Of a stretch of DNA of 64,000 nucleotides, positions 23,360-34,381 are shown in pieces. The DNA lies in assembly GCA_030268105.1 (NCBI GenBank), contig BSDZ01000004.1:3397001-3461000 (forward strand). The letters run 5' to 3'. The number at the start of each line of letters is the position of its first letter. Within the stretch, counting starts at the first letter, position 1. The translations under genes and the position numbers were made by a program. The DNA is from Volvox africanus (taxonomy: Eukaryota; Chlorophyta; Chlorophyceae; Chlamydomonadales; Volvocaceae). A model generated the notes under the pieces. It had not been told where the DNA came from. It saw only the letters and a list, made by a program, of their open reading frames with translations, and searched no databases.

Positions 23360-24150
23360 TGGTACTGTAGCAATCGGCTCATAAGGCCCTGCAAGCAGAG
23401 CAGACGACCGGCAGCCCAGTCGTTCATGCAGTCTGGGCTGCAATTTAGCTTGGCTATGAGGTCTTTCCTAGGTAAAAAACGTATCGTTTTCTTAGCCGTT
23501 CTTGTCTTGGACTATACTTCCCGCAGCAGATCTCTCTCTCTCTCTCCCCCGCCTTTCTGTCTGTGTCCATGTATGCATGTATCGCACGTACAGGCCAAGG
23601 CACTCTCATCAGGTTGCACGCGCGTCCTTGCTTGGGATGTGGAAAGGCAATCTGAGCAGGGGCAGGGAAGTCTTATGATACTGGACGGCTCGTAGGCAGC
23701 GACAGACAGTGATAATCTGCATCCCCGAAACAATCATCTCTCCCCACCCACATATGCACATCCGCACACACACACTTACACCCTTTCCTGGAGGAGCAGC
23801 CCGTCTGGCGATCAGTCCAGGCCCCTTGTCACCTCCACTCCTTAAACCACAGATACAACCATCTTGAGAAATTCCTTCGTCGCATTCGTGCATTCCGCCC
23901 GGGGAAATGAAGCCACCTACCACCCTTTCTCTGATCGGGCCCGCTGATTCTCACGTGCAAACACGCAGCTCAACAAGCCACTTTCAGCATGATAGTATTA
24001 AGGTGTAGGCATCGGGCACGCATGCAACCGACAAGGAACACTAAGCCAGCACCGACAAAGTGCTGTCGGGTCAGTACGCGGGTGAGTTGAACTCCCTGGC
24101 TGCACGAGTTGGTTGCCTGGTGGGTGCGCCTGCTCCACCATCTGTGCTGC
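23360..24150. other. Convergent intergenic region
   Basis: Holds the 3' flanks of the zinc-finger gene (plus) and the plastid-type gene (minus). A CT-rich run lies at about 23528-23548. No other gene was seen. Confidence 0.5.
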
Positions 24151-26548
24151 TTAATTCGTCATGTTGCCCGGAAGGGTGCGTGTTTCCGCCACCTCATGAT
24201 CCACGGACAGATGTCCTGCCGTGACATCCGCCGCCGAATCAACTGCCGGTGCCGCCTCCGATACCGACCCTCCTGACCCCTGCTCCTGCTCCTGTGACGG
24301 TGACTGTGTTTTGGGCCCCTGTTCCTGCGGCGGCAGCCCCAAAATCCACGACGGTGGCAGGAGAGAGCAACGCCTCAGCCTAAACGAACAACCCTACTTG
24401 CAACGGTGCCGAGATGGCTTAGGGGCTTTGAGAATGGGACAAGAAGCACATGCTGTGAGCATCAAAATGATAAATGGGCAGGCATGGCTTTCAGACGAGT
24501 TATTTAGTCGCCGATACATATTGGACGGCCGTACAAGTATACGTACAGTTATTGCGTCGATGGTGGCCTGACTCCGCGACAGCGCCTCGGCCTGCTTCGC
24601 TGGGTCGGGCTTTCCGGGCACCGAGTAGAAGACACTGGTTTGGCCACGTGGTTGCTGTAAGGGCCCTAGGAGGTGGGACGTGGGGAAGGTGAGGTCGTGT
24701 GTGTATGTTTCCGAAAAGCTAGGTCGGTTTATAAAGATCGTAAAGAACAGAAAGCAATAACCTGAAAAACACCTGCTTCCATGTTTAATATGGAAACATC
24801 AAAAGTACCTCCCCCAAGATTATTAATCATATAAGCCCCTTCGGATTTTTTATGGGCAATTTTTCATTTTTCCTTAATTTTGGTAATTAAGGTAACGTTT
24901 TGGTTAATTAATTCAGCTGATAAGTTTTTAAAGGACACGTAGGGCAAGGGCAGGCGTGCAAAGTCACAAACCGAAACAAGATGCCTGGACACGTGAATAG
25001 GGAAGGGTGGCTTTATTTCCTAATATGATATCGTGCGCGAACCCAGTTCCGAACACAACACGGATCAAATCCAGAGTGGAAGAGGGGTTTGGCGGGAGAG
25101 GCAGAGGGAGAGGGAGAGGGAGAGGGAGAGGGAGAGGGAGAGGGAGAGGGAGAGGGAGAGGGAGAGGGAGAGGGAGAGGGAGAGGGAGAGGGAGAGGGAG
25201 AGGGAGAGGGAGAGGGAGAGGGAGAGGGAGAGGGAGAGGGACAGAGAAAGCCGATGGACAGCCAGGTGCGTCCAACGGGAATGTGTCACACTGCCTGCCC
25301 CCGTCCTCACCTCCGTTACCCGGAGCTGCAGCCGACGTCAGGAACATCTTCCAGCTTATCTGCAAGGCAGGAGAGGTGTTGAGGAGGTGATGGTTTTGGA
25401 GTCTCTGCAGTGTGCCTTGCGTGATAACCATAGCACCCACCTTCGCGCTTGGTTAGCACGTCAGCTGCCCAGCCCACTTGCTCACCCAAGGGAAAAAGCC
25501 CCCGCACTGAGGACACTTGCGCAGGTATTTGTCACGGCCTGGTCCCGCCGAGGGCACCAGTCCCCGACCACCACACTGCTCGCAGCGTAGCTGGATGATC
25601 TTCGGTTGGCAGTAGGAGAGGGAGGAAAGGAAGGAAGTGGAAGGGAGACGAGGGGGGGGAGGGGAGCGGGAGCGGGTTGGACATGTTGGAAGGAGGTGTG
25701 AGGGCTCCTAGGAAATGCATAGGAGAGGTAGGAGATAGGAAGGCGTAGAAGGGAAAAGGAAAGGAAATAAGATTGGGTGAAAGTGGCGCCGTGTCTTAGG
25801 GACGATGCCGAGTCGAAGGCTGAAACATGATATCTGGCTCCAGGGAGGATGCGGGGGATGCGGGGGATGCGGGGGAAATGCCACTCGCAAAACCCACGAA
25901 AACCCACTCGCAAAAACCACCCGGGCCTCAACTTGAGCAAGGGCATACGACAAACCAACATAACACTCTTCTGTAACGATCCAAGGTTAGAACCCATACC
26001 CATGCGTCCTGACAGAGACAACCCCGTGGCTCCTGGTCGGCTGTCCGTCCCAAAAGTGCACCCCGTGCCCGACATCGCGACGGAATGGGAAGGCACAAGC
26101 GGGCAGGGATGCAGGTTGGGATGCGAGCTGACTACGGTCACCGGGCGATCCATGCAGTGCGGTGTTATGTTACGCCGAAGCAGCAGAGACTCACAATACG
26201 TTTACCAAACTCATAGGCTCCAATAGCGAACGGCACCACACCCGCTACGAAGCCCAGCCAAACTTCCCAGCCTGGCTCCTGCAGACTCGGAACGTAGCCT
26301 GGAGGCACGACAGTGGTCACCCCCGCCGCCGCCAGCTCCACCGCCGTCAAGTCCATACCGCTGCTGGCGGAGGCTGCCGTGGCCGAGTCCTGAACCTCCT
26401 GGGCAGTTGCAACTGGGTCACATGCGGTCGCGAACTCGAAAGAGAACCAGGGGACAGTCCAACGGATACCCTCCATACCGTTGTTACTTAACGACGACTT
26501 GCTAGTAAGAGCGACGGTATACGAGTAAATATACGAGTTGGAGTACAT
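24151..26548 (-). CDS. Plastid-type membrane protein with paired-CxxC zinc motif (N-terminus unresolved)
   Basis: Exons: from about 26548 to 26195, then 25599-25486, 25359-25320, 24665-24547 and 24324-24151, all joining in phase. The first exon carries a probable membrane segment in [20 protein letters not shown]. The second gives [10 protein letters not shown] and [11 protein letters not shown], two CxxC pairs expected to bind zinc. The third reads [14 protein letters not shown] and the fourth [20 protein letters not shown] recall the order membrane segment, CxxC pairs, GGFFPW-SWK and GQTSVFY from an uncharacterised plant chloroplast family with a DnaJ-like cysteine motif, but cannot name the gene. 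The C-terminus is a Gln/Ser/Glu-rich tail. ATG 26548 is one possible start; an upstream frame near 27000-26640 resembles a transit peptide but has no clear ATG or splice join. Confidence 0.65.
25104..25240. repeat. (GGGAGA)n hexanucleotide microsatellite
   Basis: About 23 nearly perfect 6-bp units inside the third intron of the plastid-type gene. It produces long meaningless open frames on both strands (GRGRGR, ERERER, SLSLSL, PLPLPL). Confidence 0.95.
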
Positions 26549-27519
26549 GCATAGTTCAACAATCCCTATAAAACGAAAGCACCAGCGCCGCTGGCTTACC
26601 CGTAGCGCAGAGTAGTGGCGCTGGACCTGATGCTATGAAGCACCCTCGAGGAATGAGCCACAGCTGGCCGCCGGCCACGCTGGCGGTCTCAGCGGCAACG
26701 GAGCTGCTGTGGTTCTCGCAGCTGCATCCCCGTCCGCAGCCGCAGCCACCCGACTCTTCGCCGGCATAAGCTTGGACAAGGACTAACTGGGGCTGCGGCC
26801 GCAGAGGTGGCTGATGCTGGGCACGGAGTAGGGAAGTGGGGTTCTCGAGACCCTCCAGACGGTACGGGGGAGCGGCGCAGCACAGTTGGGACGCACCGTG
26901 GCCCGAGGCCACTGTGCAGCTTGAGGAGCTCCAAGGCCCCCCTAGAAAGCTTTGTCCTTGATTCTGTGCAATTTTGAAAGTAAAGGCGGGATGGGTGCAC
27001 TGCGTCTGTAGGCGCGGGCTGGCATGTAGGGCCCTCCATTAACATGTGGAGAAGAGGGGGTAAGCGTACCAAAGCACCATACGAAGACTTAAGATCAAGA
27101 AGAAAGCAGCAAGCCTGAAAAGGGTCTTCTGCTGTGTTGCAGTTGGGGAGGCGCATGCTATCAGCTATGGAAGACTTCGCTGCGGAGAGAGGCGGATGCA
27201 GGGTGCTATGAACCCCACGATGGTAACCCCGCAACAAAGGCAGCAGCTATCACCGACCCCCCAAATGGAACTAAAGAGATGTTAGGTCTCACCAAAAATT
27301 CTTCACAAGGCGGCTGGAATTAGGTTTGCAACGCCTTTAGCCTCTTACCTTCAAGATGCGCCAGGGTAATTGCAGAACACGACGTTGCGATGAACTTGTA
27401 CAGGCGCCATGGCTATGGTATATACAGTTAGATGAAAATATTAGCGACATGCTGTAATAGCACCCAGCCGTGCACCAGCGTCTTGTTGATTGAGAGAATG
27501 GGCTGGGACGAGAATCCAA
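26549..27519. other. 5' flank of the plastid-type gene
   Basis: The minus-strand frame at about 26910-26640 is open and Ser/Ala/Cys-rich (includes GCGCGRGCSC). It could be a transit-peptide exon of the downstream gene, but I could not find a start codon and splice pair that keep phase. Otherwise unassigned. Confidence 0.35.
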
Positions 27520-28383
27520 GCCCGGACTTGTATTTGAAGTATTATAACAGAAACTAGGTTTGGAAGGTTGCCACGTGCCAGTTGATGTCAGTGATAATGA
27601 TGATGATGATTACAAGTTTGTAAGCTCGTAAGGCCCAGAACAAGCCAGGGGCTCACGGACCGCGAAACACTCAAAACCAAAAACAAAGAAACCTAAAAAA
27701 GGATCAAGAGAAAAAAAGTTGAGATAGACTAAAAGTAAAAAAGAAAAACTAACGATATTACAAGACGTTATACCGTCTCGCCTGACCGAGTCCCTCTCAC
27801 ACGACGAATTTCAAGAAGCGCCTTTCCCAGTCTACGCTGATTACCCATGCTCATGACCGCGGCCATGTTCCCTTCTGGAAAGTCTCCAGTCTGGATTAAC
27901 TTTTGTTTTATGCCCTCATAAGCTGAGCATTCCATAAGAATATGATGCTCATCCTCTGTCACTCCGCGCTTACATAGGGCAGTGACGAACAGCCCGAGCC
28001 CTCCCATTAGGACGGTTCACAGCCAGCAACATAGCCGAAAGTGAATAACGTTGGTGTGATGAGTATGAAGTATACATCCCTCCATGTGTTTCGAGTCTCC
28101 CATACAGTGGTGATACCTACACAATTTAACACCTGATGTCAGTGCGACTTATGTTAGGGTGATAAGGACCATGCTGCACGATATGACTGAAGTACGGAGG
28201 AACGGGAAACTGCGTGGTCGTTGCGATGACCGCGCTGAGACCTGAGATGTTTATTGCATCGCAACTTGCATTCAATACCTCGTCATTTGCTTGAAGCTTC
28301 CATTCATTAATACTTATGTTGCATATCTATTAGCGCGTTTCCGTGCATTTCCTTGCCTTAACTCGAACAAACTGCAACATGTG
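27520..28383. repeat. Dispersed repeat, copy 1 (split by a LINE insertion)
   Basis: The two flanks, about 27520-27593 and 28134-28383, together match the uninterrupted copy at 30575-30895. The right part is about 85% identical by eye (landmarks: CGACTTATGTTA, CTGAAGTACGGAGGAACG, GCTTGAAGCTTC, GTGCATTTCC). The left part is more diverged. The element shows no obvious coding capacity; the outer ends are approximate. Confidence 0.75.
27594..28133 (-). mobile_element. 5'-truncated non-LTR retrotransposon (LINE) fragment
   Basis: The minus-strand frame 28007-27768 ends a polymerase-type protein with a C-terminal zinc-knuckle-like motif (CKRGVTEDEHHILMECSAYE), the pattern seen after the reverse transcriptase of many LINEs. 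The 540-bp insert is bounded by an exact 11-bp direct repeat, TGATGTCAGTG, at 27583-27593 and 28134-28144. That is a target-site duplication, because the related copy at 30.6 kb carries the target only once. On the minus strand the element ends in an ATC-rich tail rather than poly-A. It is severely 5'-truncated and cannot be autonomous. Confidence 0.8.
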
Positions 28384-28805
28384 TACGACTGCGTACATTA
28401 TAAGGCCCCCAAACCCATTTGCCTTGCTCCTTACTTAGTTGAACCCGGTGGTATCGCCAGGGAGATGGTTGCTACATCCTTAATGCCAGATAGATCAGAT
28501 TTAGTAATATTCACCAGACCGGTCCAGGCCCCGGTAAAGCAACACAAACAGATCAGGCACCTCATAGGCAAGGAGAGGTTGGGGAGCACACACACACACA
28601 ATAAGCTCACCCTCGCTACCTCACGCCCACCAACCCCGTCAGTACGCCTGTACCACGCGGTCGCCGCTCAGCCCTCCTGGCCCAGCCCAGCTCAGCCCAG
28701 CCTATCAAAGGTAGGTTTACCGCTCCGCAGCATTGATAACCCTTCATGCCCCCTCATGGCACCGCAGTCCGCAAATCCGTGCTCTGCACACGCGCCGGTC
28801 GCCAC
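28384..28805. other. Intergenic, nothing recognised
   Basis: Follows the right end of the dispersed repeat. Contains a short CA run near 28588. No gene or RNA seen. Confidence 0.4.
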
Positions 28806-29084
28806 TCATTCCAATTCAAACCTATCCACCACATCCATCAACACATCCCGTTCCGGCACAGTGAGGGCAGTTTGGCCCATCGCTAGGTCACGTCCCGACG
28901 GCCTCTGAACCGCCTTGCGAAAGGAGGTGGTGGTAGTGGCTTCTGAAAATCCGCACGGAGACAGACTTGCTGCACTCGCCTCGATTATTGTTTGTGGACG
29001 AGGGGTCGTGTAGAAGAGAACGAAGCGAGGATCCCCTTCTCGACCCTCTTCTGTGGCCACCAGCTCCACAAATCCATTCCTCTG
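28806..29084 (-). CDS. Possible exon of an unidentified gene
   Basis: A minus-strand frame of about 90 codons ending in TGA at 28806, with protein-like composition (GDPRFVLFYTTPRPQTIIE and later VPERDVLMDVVDRFELE). It is preceded by a possible acceptor (gaggcgggcag) near 29085, but the opening codon is GTG, not ATG. No partner exons were established upstream, and I recognise no family. It may be a terminal exon, a pseudogene fragment or chance. Confidence 0.25.
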   Translation of the reverse strand, partial: QRNGFVELVATEEGREGDPRFVLFYTTPRPQTIIEASAASLSPCGFSEATTTTSFRKAVQRPSGRDLAMGQTALTVPERDVLMDVVDRFELE

Positions 29085-29673
29085 CCCGCCTCGTCAGTCA
29101 AGTCTCTCAACCCATCGGGAGACAAGGTTTCCTCAAAGCCGACCGCCGCCTCCTTACAATGTCAATCGGTGGGGTCTCCCCCCTTCCTCACAATCCCCCG
29201 GTCATACTGCCACTGCCCTTATCCTATGCTGGCCTGGCCCTCACCAGGTCCAGACTTTACCCGAGCGCATGTGGCAGTGGGGCAGCGAATGCCAACCGCA
29301 TGAGCCGCACCTGGATTGCGGGCAGTGGCTATGACAGGCAGCAGAGTGCAACGCCATACATACAGCAATAGCAGGGGAACGCGGGCACCACGGCCGTGCA
29401 GGTTGCCGAATCCAGTAGTGATTTGTTCACGCAGTTTGTTGCCTTATGCCGCCTCATTTCGAGCGTCACATCTCCACAGCAGCACCCGATAATGATGCAT
29501 TGCCGAAGGGCAAGAACATGATTAACCAACATCCCCATATAAACTTAGGATGAGATGTCGGTAGATCGAAAATTTTTGAAAAATCCTTGTAATGCCTTGC
29601 TACGCCAAATGTAAGCCCTTAGAAACTTTAATGCGAGCCATTGGGAGCCACGGGGAGCTGGGCAAAGCAAAAA

Positions 29674-30315
29674 TTAAAAAAACCAAAACTTTTTCCGCCG
29701 CTTCTTCTCCACGGGTGCTGGAGTGCCTACCTCGCCGCCGCCCTCGCCCTCGCCCCCACCCGTGTTAGTACCCAAACTCGCAGCTGCTGCTGTCCCGGTC
29801 GTCCCGGTCGTCCCAGCACCACGCGAGGAATCTTTCCTGTTGCACTCGACACACTCTGAGCCCGCCACGACCTTGCCGTCTTGCACAATGGGCACCGGTT
29901 GGTACGGCATGATGCTGCGGGGCCGTACAAGGCCCCCTGGCTGAGGCGACATAGCGCTGCAGTCCAGCACTTTCCAATCGCCCCCGAACATGTTGTACAA
30001 CACCGTGGAGGGTAGACCCGGCCGGCGCACAGCACGGACGGTCACGTCTGTGATCTGTTTGCTGCCTTTGAGGGGAAAAGTGATGGCAGCGATATAGCCC
30101 GATTGCGTGAAACCGATACTGGCGTTGTACCAGGGGCCCGAATCAAACGGTGCCCCGATTTGCTCTACGAGTGCAGAATCCTGAACCGCGAAAGCCAAGC
30201 CATGGTCCCTCAAGGCGCAGTAGGTCGTGTATTCCCCGAAGACGTCAGCGCCTACATAAATGCTTACTCCAAGTAAAGCGCCCGCGGCTGCGGAACGCAT
30301 CAATCGACCCTTCAT
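29674..30315 (-). CDS. COA1: COA1-like cytochrome c oxidase assembly protein
   Basis: Intronless, 213 residues from ATG 30315. COA1 proteins sit in the mitochondrial inner membrane and help assemble early cytochrome c oxidase (COX1) intermediates. Seen here: a basic N-terminus, then a hydrophobic segment at residues about 9-27 (AGALLGVSIYVGADVFG), then the COA1-type globular block with GPWYNASIGFTQSGYIAAIT and the repeated-strand segment DVTVRAVRRPG up to GGDWKVLDCSAM. Plant and fungal members share the short N-terminal membrane anchor and the NWYNAS-like motif. Unusual is a C-terminal extension: a Gly/Thr/Ala-rich linker of about 35 residues followed by the basic-aromatic end KKRRKKFWFF. The family call comes from remembered motifs and is fairly firm; location is inferred. 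Confidence 0.75.
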   Translation of the reverse strand: MKGRLMRSAAAGALLGVSIYVGADVFGEYTTYCALRDHGLAFAVQDSALVEQIGAPFDSGPWYNASIGFTQSGYIAAITFPLKGSKQITDVTVRAVRRPGLPSTVLYNMFGGDWKVLDCSAMSPQPGGLVRPRSIMPYQPVPIVQDGKVVAGSECVECNRKDSSRGAGTTGTTGTAAAASLGTNTGGGEGEGGGEVGTPAPVEKKRRKKFWFF

Positions 30316-30574
30316 CGCCGGAACAAGAAGAGACTTCCGGAAATCACTGTAACAGGAAATAAATTATAAATATGGATAAGATGGTGGTCCGCAATAGATA
30401 AGCTGCGCGCTCATGTATGTGCGTCGCGCATGGGCAAGGGTAGCCTTACACTTGTGTATCAAAAACTCTTACTGCCTCGACATTATGGTGATTTGTGTGA
30501 TCAGCCTTATTTTGCAACTGATTTCCATACACCTTGTGGTTCTGGAGCGTCCCCGTCAGGATGGATGTATAGTC

Positions 30575-30895
30575 CACGGACTTGAATTTCGAATAAAGTA
30601 CCAGAACTTAGCTCAGGAAGACAGCCACATGCCAGTTGATGTTAGTGCGACTTATGTTACGGTGATAAGGATTGTGCTGCACGAACCGGCTTGTATGACT
30701 GAAGTACGGAGGAACGGAAAACTGTGTGGTCGTCGCAATGACCGCGCTGAGACCTGTGACGTTTATTGCATTCCGATTTGCGTACAATACCTCGTCACTT
30801 GCTTGAAGCTTCAGTTCACTAATACTGCTATTGCATATCTCTTAGAGCGTTCCCGTGCATTTCCCTGCTTTAACACGTACAAATTGCAACATGCG
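30575..30895. repeat. Dispersed repeat, copy 2 (uninterrupted)
   Basis: Matches the flanks of the LINE at 27.5-28.4 kb in the same orientation and contains the empty target GTTGATGTTAGTGCGACTTA. It shows what the locus looked like before the LINE inserted. No terminal inverted repeats were noticed. Confidence 0.75.
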
Positions 30896-31374
30896 CACTG
30901 CTCTGGCCACCGCACGATTGGTAAATGATTATGTAATTTAAATGTTATTCCACGTAAAGATTCATTACTGAAGTATTTTGTCGCCAGTCGGCGTGGTCTT
31001 TACCTCATGATAGGAACCGCGAGCTACAACCATCAGGGATAAGCCTTCCTAACGGCTTTGAAATTTTCCCTACCTGCTGCTCTGAAATGTACTTAGGCAT
31101 CGCCACTGGTAACCCATCGATTGGTTCCCCTACCGAAGCGCTTTGTCTTGGTGGGCGCGAACAGCACACGGGCGAGCAGCTCCACTGGTGAGCTGTCCAC
31201 GCACACAGGCATGCAAATTCCCCACAACCTCAGGACGCTACAGCTTCCTCTTGTCGTCCATATGGCTTCATGGGGATTTCATTAAAATGCGGCCTAAACC
31301 ACCCTTAGAGTACAAGTAGTCAACTACGCACGTGGGGCCTAGCGTCCGGGGGTTCTGTCCAGGACCTTACCTGG
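30896..31374. other. Upstream region of the DCC-family gene
   Basis: No reading frame or RNA gene recognised. Presumed to hold the promoter and 5' leader of the plus-strand gene that follows. Confidence 0.4.
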
Positions 31375-34300
31375 ATGTCACCTTGTATCGCCTTACGTTC
31401 ACAATGTCACTGTCTATGGGGTGACCAACCTCCCTTCCCCACCATCGCTTTCTCAGCATCCTCTGCAGAGTCGGCTCCTCGACCGTCCTGGGATATCCGC
31501 CTCCTTTACGACGGTGACTGCCCGCTGTGCATGAAGGTAAGCCAGGCTACCTTCATACGTAAGGCTCCTTTGTACTATCTCACGCGGTGGTGCGGTCGTC
31601 CTGTGGGTTATCTGGCTGTCTGATTTGTTTACCCGGCCCCTGCTTGATCAGCTCGATTCGACTGTCACGTACATAACCAGAACCTAATCCGTGCTTTCCT
31701 TTCCTTTTTTGCTGAACCCCCGGGTCAGCGACTTTGCTACTCTCCCAGCGACTTATCGTCCCTACCCCTCCGTCGTCCGTTATCGTTAGACAATTTTAAA
31801 TTTCCGTCTCCCGCACCACTGCCCACATGTGCATCCCCCTGGACGTCCTCAGGAAGTCAACTTTCTTCGTGGGTAAGCAGTGGGCACCAGTGAGCAGTCA
31901 ACAATCGTGACGATAGTGAGGGAAACTCGGTTGTGTGGCGCCACATGTGTCAATACTCTTTCCCGCTTTATAAGTACGGCGATGATTTGGCACATTGGTG
32001 CGCGCTGATAGACTGTGATAGATAACCTGTGGGATGCCAGATGCCGAATAGGTCACACACGCTGCGGAATAGTAGCCTGGGTTGGTGCCGATGGTGCAGC
32101 AGGGTGAGTGTTGCTGACGGCTCCACACCAGACGCATCTCACACAGTCGTCTCACGTCGATAATCCTTAGACTCTTTAGAGAGTCTTTCACTTTTCCCAA
32201 CAGCGCCGACATGATGGCGCAACATTGTTGCAAAAATGGATTTCAGTCCCTTCGAAGCATTAGGGCTCAAAAGCCTTAGGCCTTAAGGCCAAGGGTAAAT
32301 TACCTCACATGTTCATAGAGCTGCAAACCTTCCCATCGCCATTGCTGTCAGAACCCATTGCCAGTAATCCTGCACATTTTTGCGGCGTCCTGTGCGAGCT
32401 TGGCGTCCGTTATGCACCCCCACGTCCCAAATGCAACCACAGTTCCGAATACAGATATTGGTGACAAAAGAAAGCACGAGCTTTAAGTTCATCGCCAAGA
32501 TGATATGTCCTTCACCGTGGCTCTCCTTTTTTCAGGCGGAACCAAGCGGGCAAGGTGCTGTTTGTGGACATCGCCAGTCCCGACTACGACCCCGCCCAGA
32601 ACGCGGGCGTCACCTTCGAACAGGTACAGGTCTTAATCGGCACCTTGGCTTACATGCCTGTCATGGGACGTGCACGGCACTTTGCAACCTGGTCTTTCTT
32701 GTTCAGGAGTTCCTCTCTCAAATTCTGGTCGCCATCGGCCGCCGTGCTTGGGTGTGCGCATGCAGACTTTGCCGATTGCGCGTACTGGCACGAATGGATG
32801 TGGGAATAGGATACGGGATACGGTTCGCAGTGAGCGGACACGGTTGTGCCTTACTCCTCAGGAAATCGGTGTTACATGGGGCCCCCGGGGTGTTGATCCT
32901 TTCCTTTCTTCTCTTATCGTTCTATCACGAATGCCCCCTGACATGGTCGCAAGGGATGCTTTATCATTTGTGCCGTAAGCGGCAGTGCATGGCGCACCAA
33001 GTTGTGTCATCATATCTCCTGCAGCAGAAATCACTTTGCTCCACTTTGGTCTGCTGCTGCCCCCCTTTCATCACTTATCGCAGGCCATGGTGACCATCCA
33101 TGGAATCACCGCTGATGGTGGGTTTTAGCTGTTTTCGATCGGGCCTGCGGCGAGTATTGTAATGGGTGGTGTCCATAGATAGCTCCTTGAAATGTTGATT
33201 GCCGTTATTTTGGGGGATGGAGCATTGTCTGCATGGTAGCTGTAAACGTTTCGTATATGTTTTGTTCAGCGACGTGCATTCCACGGCCATAAACAAAATG
33301 ACAGAACATTATGGAACTGTGCCGCTCAATTTGCCGAAAAAGGGGGATATAAAAAGCCAACGTACCGGAGCAGGTAACATGCAGGTAGATGGTGCCACAA
33401 GCATCAAGCTCACCAGTCACATCCCCGCAGCGACCTCCATTTGTGCTCAGTGCTCATCTCCATTTGTTCGTTGCCCCTTCCTTCCACGTATGCGTTGTTC
33501 GTCGTCATCCCGTCTTTTAGGCCGTATTTACACGGGCGTTGAAGTGTTTCGACTCGTGTATGAAGCGGTGGGCCTCGGCTACGTGTACGCCATTACCAAG
33601 TGAGTGGGGCCACAGGTTAAGAGATTGATCGCAGGCCCCTCTGGAGTATCGGCGCAGTGGGACACATCTGGGTATTCTCCATCGAATCTGGAATATCATA
33701 CTGCCATACGCCACGTCGTGGGATTATAAGGGAACCTGGCATCACTGGGCGTAGGCCCCCACATCCCCAGGACGTTGAAGGCCCAAAATGTATGCTTTAC
33801 TGAGTGTATTGAAGCAGTGTGTATCCAAGCTGTTCGTTAACTGGGGCACCCAACCACCCATTCAAGATGCAAGCTTAGCCCTACGACCACGGAACGATGG
33901 AAGGGCGTAAAGCGACCGCCTGGTTAAGCGGCATTTTGTTGTGTGTCGGATAGGGTGGTACATCACCCGTGGCCACTAACCTGGAAGTCCCTACCTTCCC
34001 CGGTGTTTCGGGGCACCCTCATCCAGTCTCCCATGCCGACTTCTCCGAAATCAGTGGTTTTCCCAGGTTCAGCACCCACCACCAGCATCCAGCGGAATCT
34101 GCCGAATCAACTAAGGCGTCAACTCCGCTACTGATCAGCTCGCAGGTCACATTTTGTGTATATCCAAATGCCTGAATTTGCCTTCCCCGGTCAGGAACCC
34201 CGCCGTGCTGGCGCTCGCCAACAAGGTTTACGACGTATGGGCCAAGTACCGCACACGGCTTACGGGGCGCGAAGCGCTGGAGGTCCTCCTGGAGCGCCGG

Positions 34301-34381
34301 CGGTTGGACTTAGCGGGCAAGGCATCCTGCCGTACGGTCGTGGATGCGACGACAGGGTCTGCCAAGCAATGCGATTTGTGA
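31375..34381 (+). CDS. DCC family (DUF393) thiol-disulfide oxidoreductase, probably plastid
   Basis: Six exons in continuous phase: 31375-31536, 31853-31872, 32536-32623, 33084-33117, 33521-33599, 34195-34381; 189 residues. The DCC signature DGDCPLC lies at residues 46-52, the two cysteines forming a thioredoxin-like redox pair. Downstream blocks are EVNFLRGRNQAGKVLFVDIA, ITADGRIYTGVEVFRLVYEA and VGLGYVYAITK, then ANKVYDVWAKYRTRLTGR. These closely follow, as I remember it, the plant chloroplast protein encoded by At1g52590. About 40 residues precede the domain and may be a transit peptide; ATG 31375 is the only in-frame ATG there, but an upstream exon is possible. Exon 2 is only 20 nt long. 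The fifth intron contains a dispersed repeat shared with the metalloproteinase gene. Substrate unknown. Confidence 0.85.
33941..34150 (+). repeat. Intronic dispersed repeat, copy A
   Basis: About 210 bp, in the last intron of the DCC gene. It matches the reverse complement of 58343-58552 with about six differences over the inner 187 bp. Both copies encode the same ATG-started 50-odd-residue frame on this strand, but this simply reflects near-identical DNA. Confidence 0.9.

Noticed and set aside
25007..25590. Long open frames of GRGRGR, ERERER, SLSLSL and PLPLPL on both strands
   Set aside because: They are produced by the (GGGAGA)n microsatellite in an intron; a 6-bp unit without stop codons opens several frames.
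33969..34175. Conserved 52-residue frame shared by the two intronic repeats as a real peptide
   Set aside because: The repeat DNA itself is about 97% identical, so protein identity is expected; no promoter or splice context supports translation.
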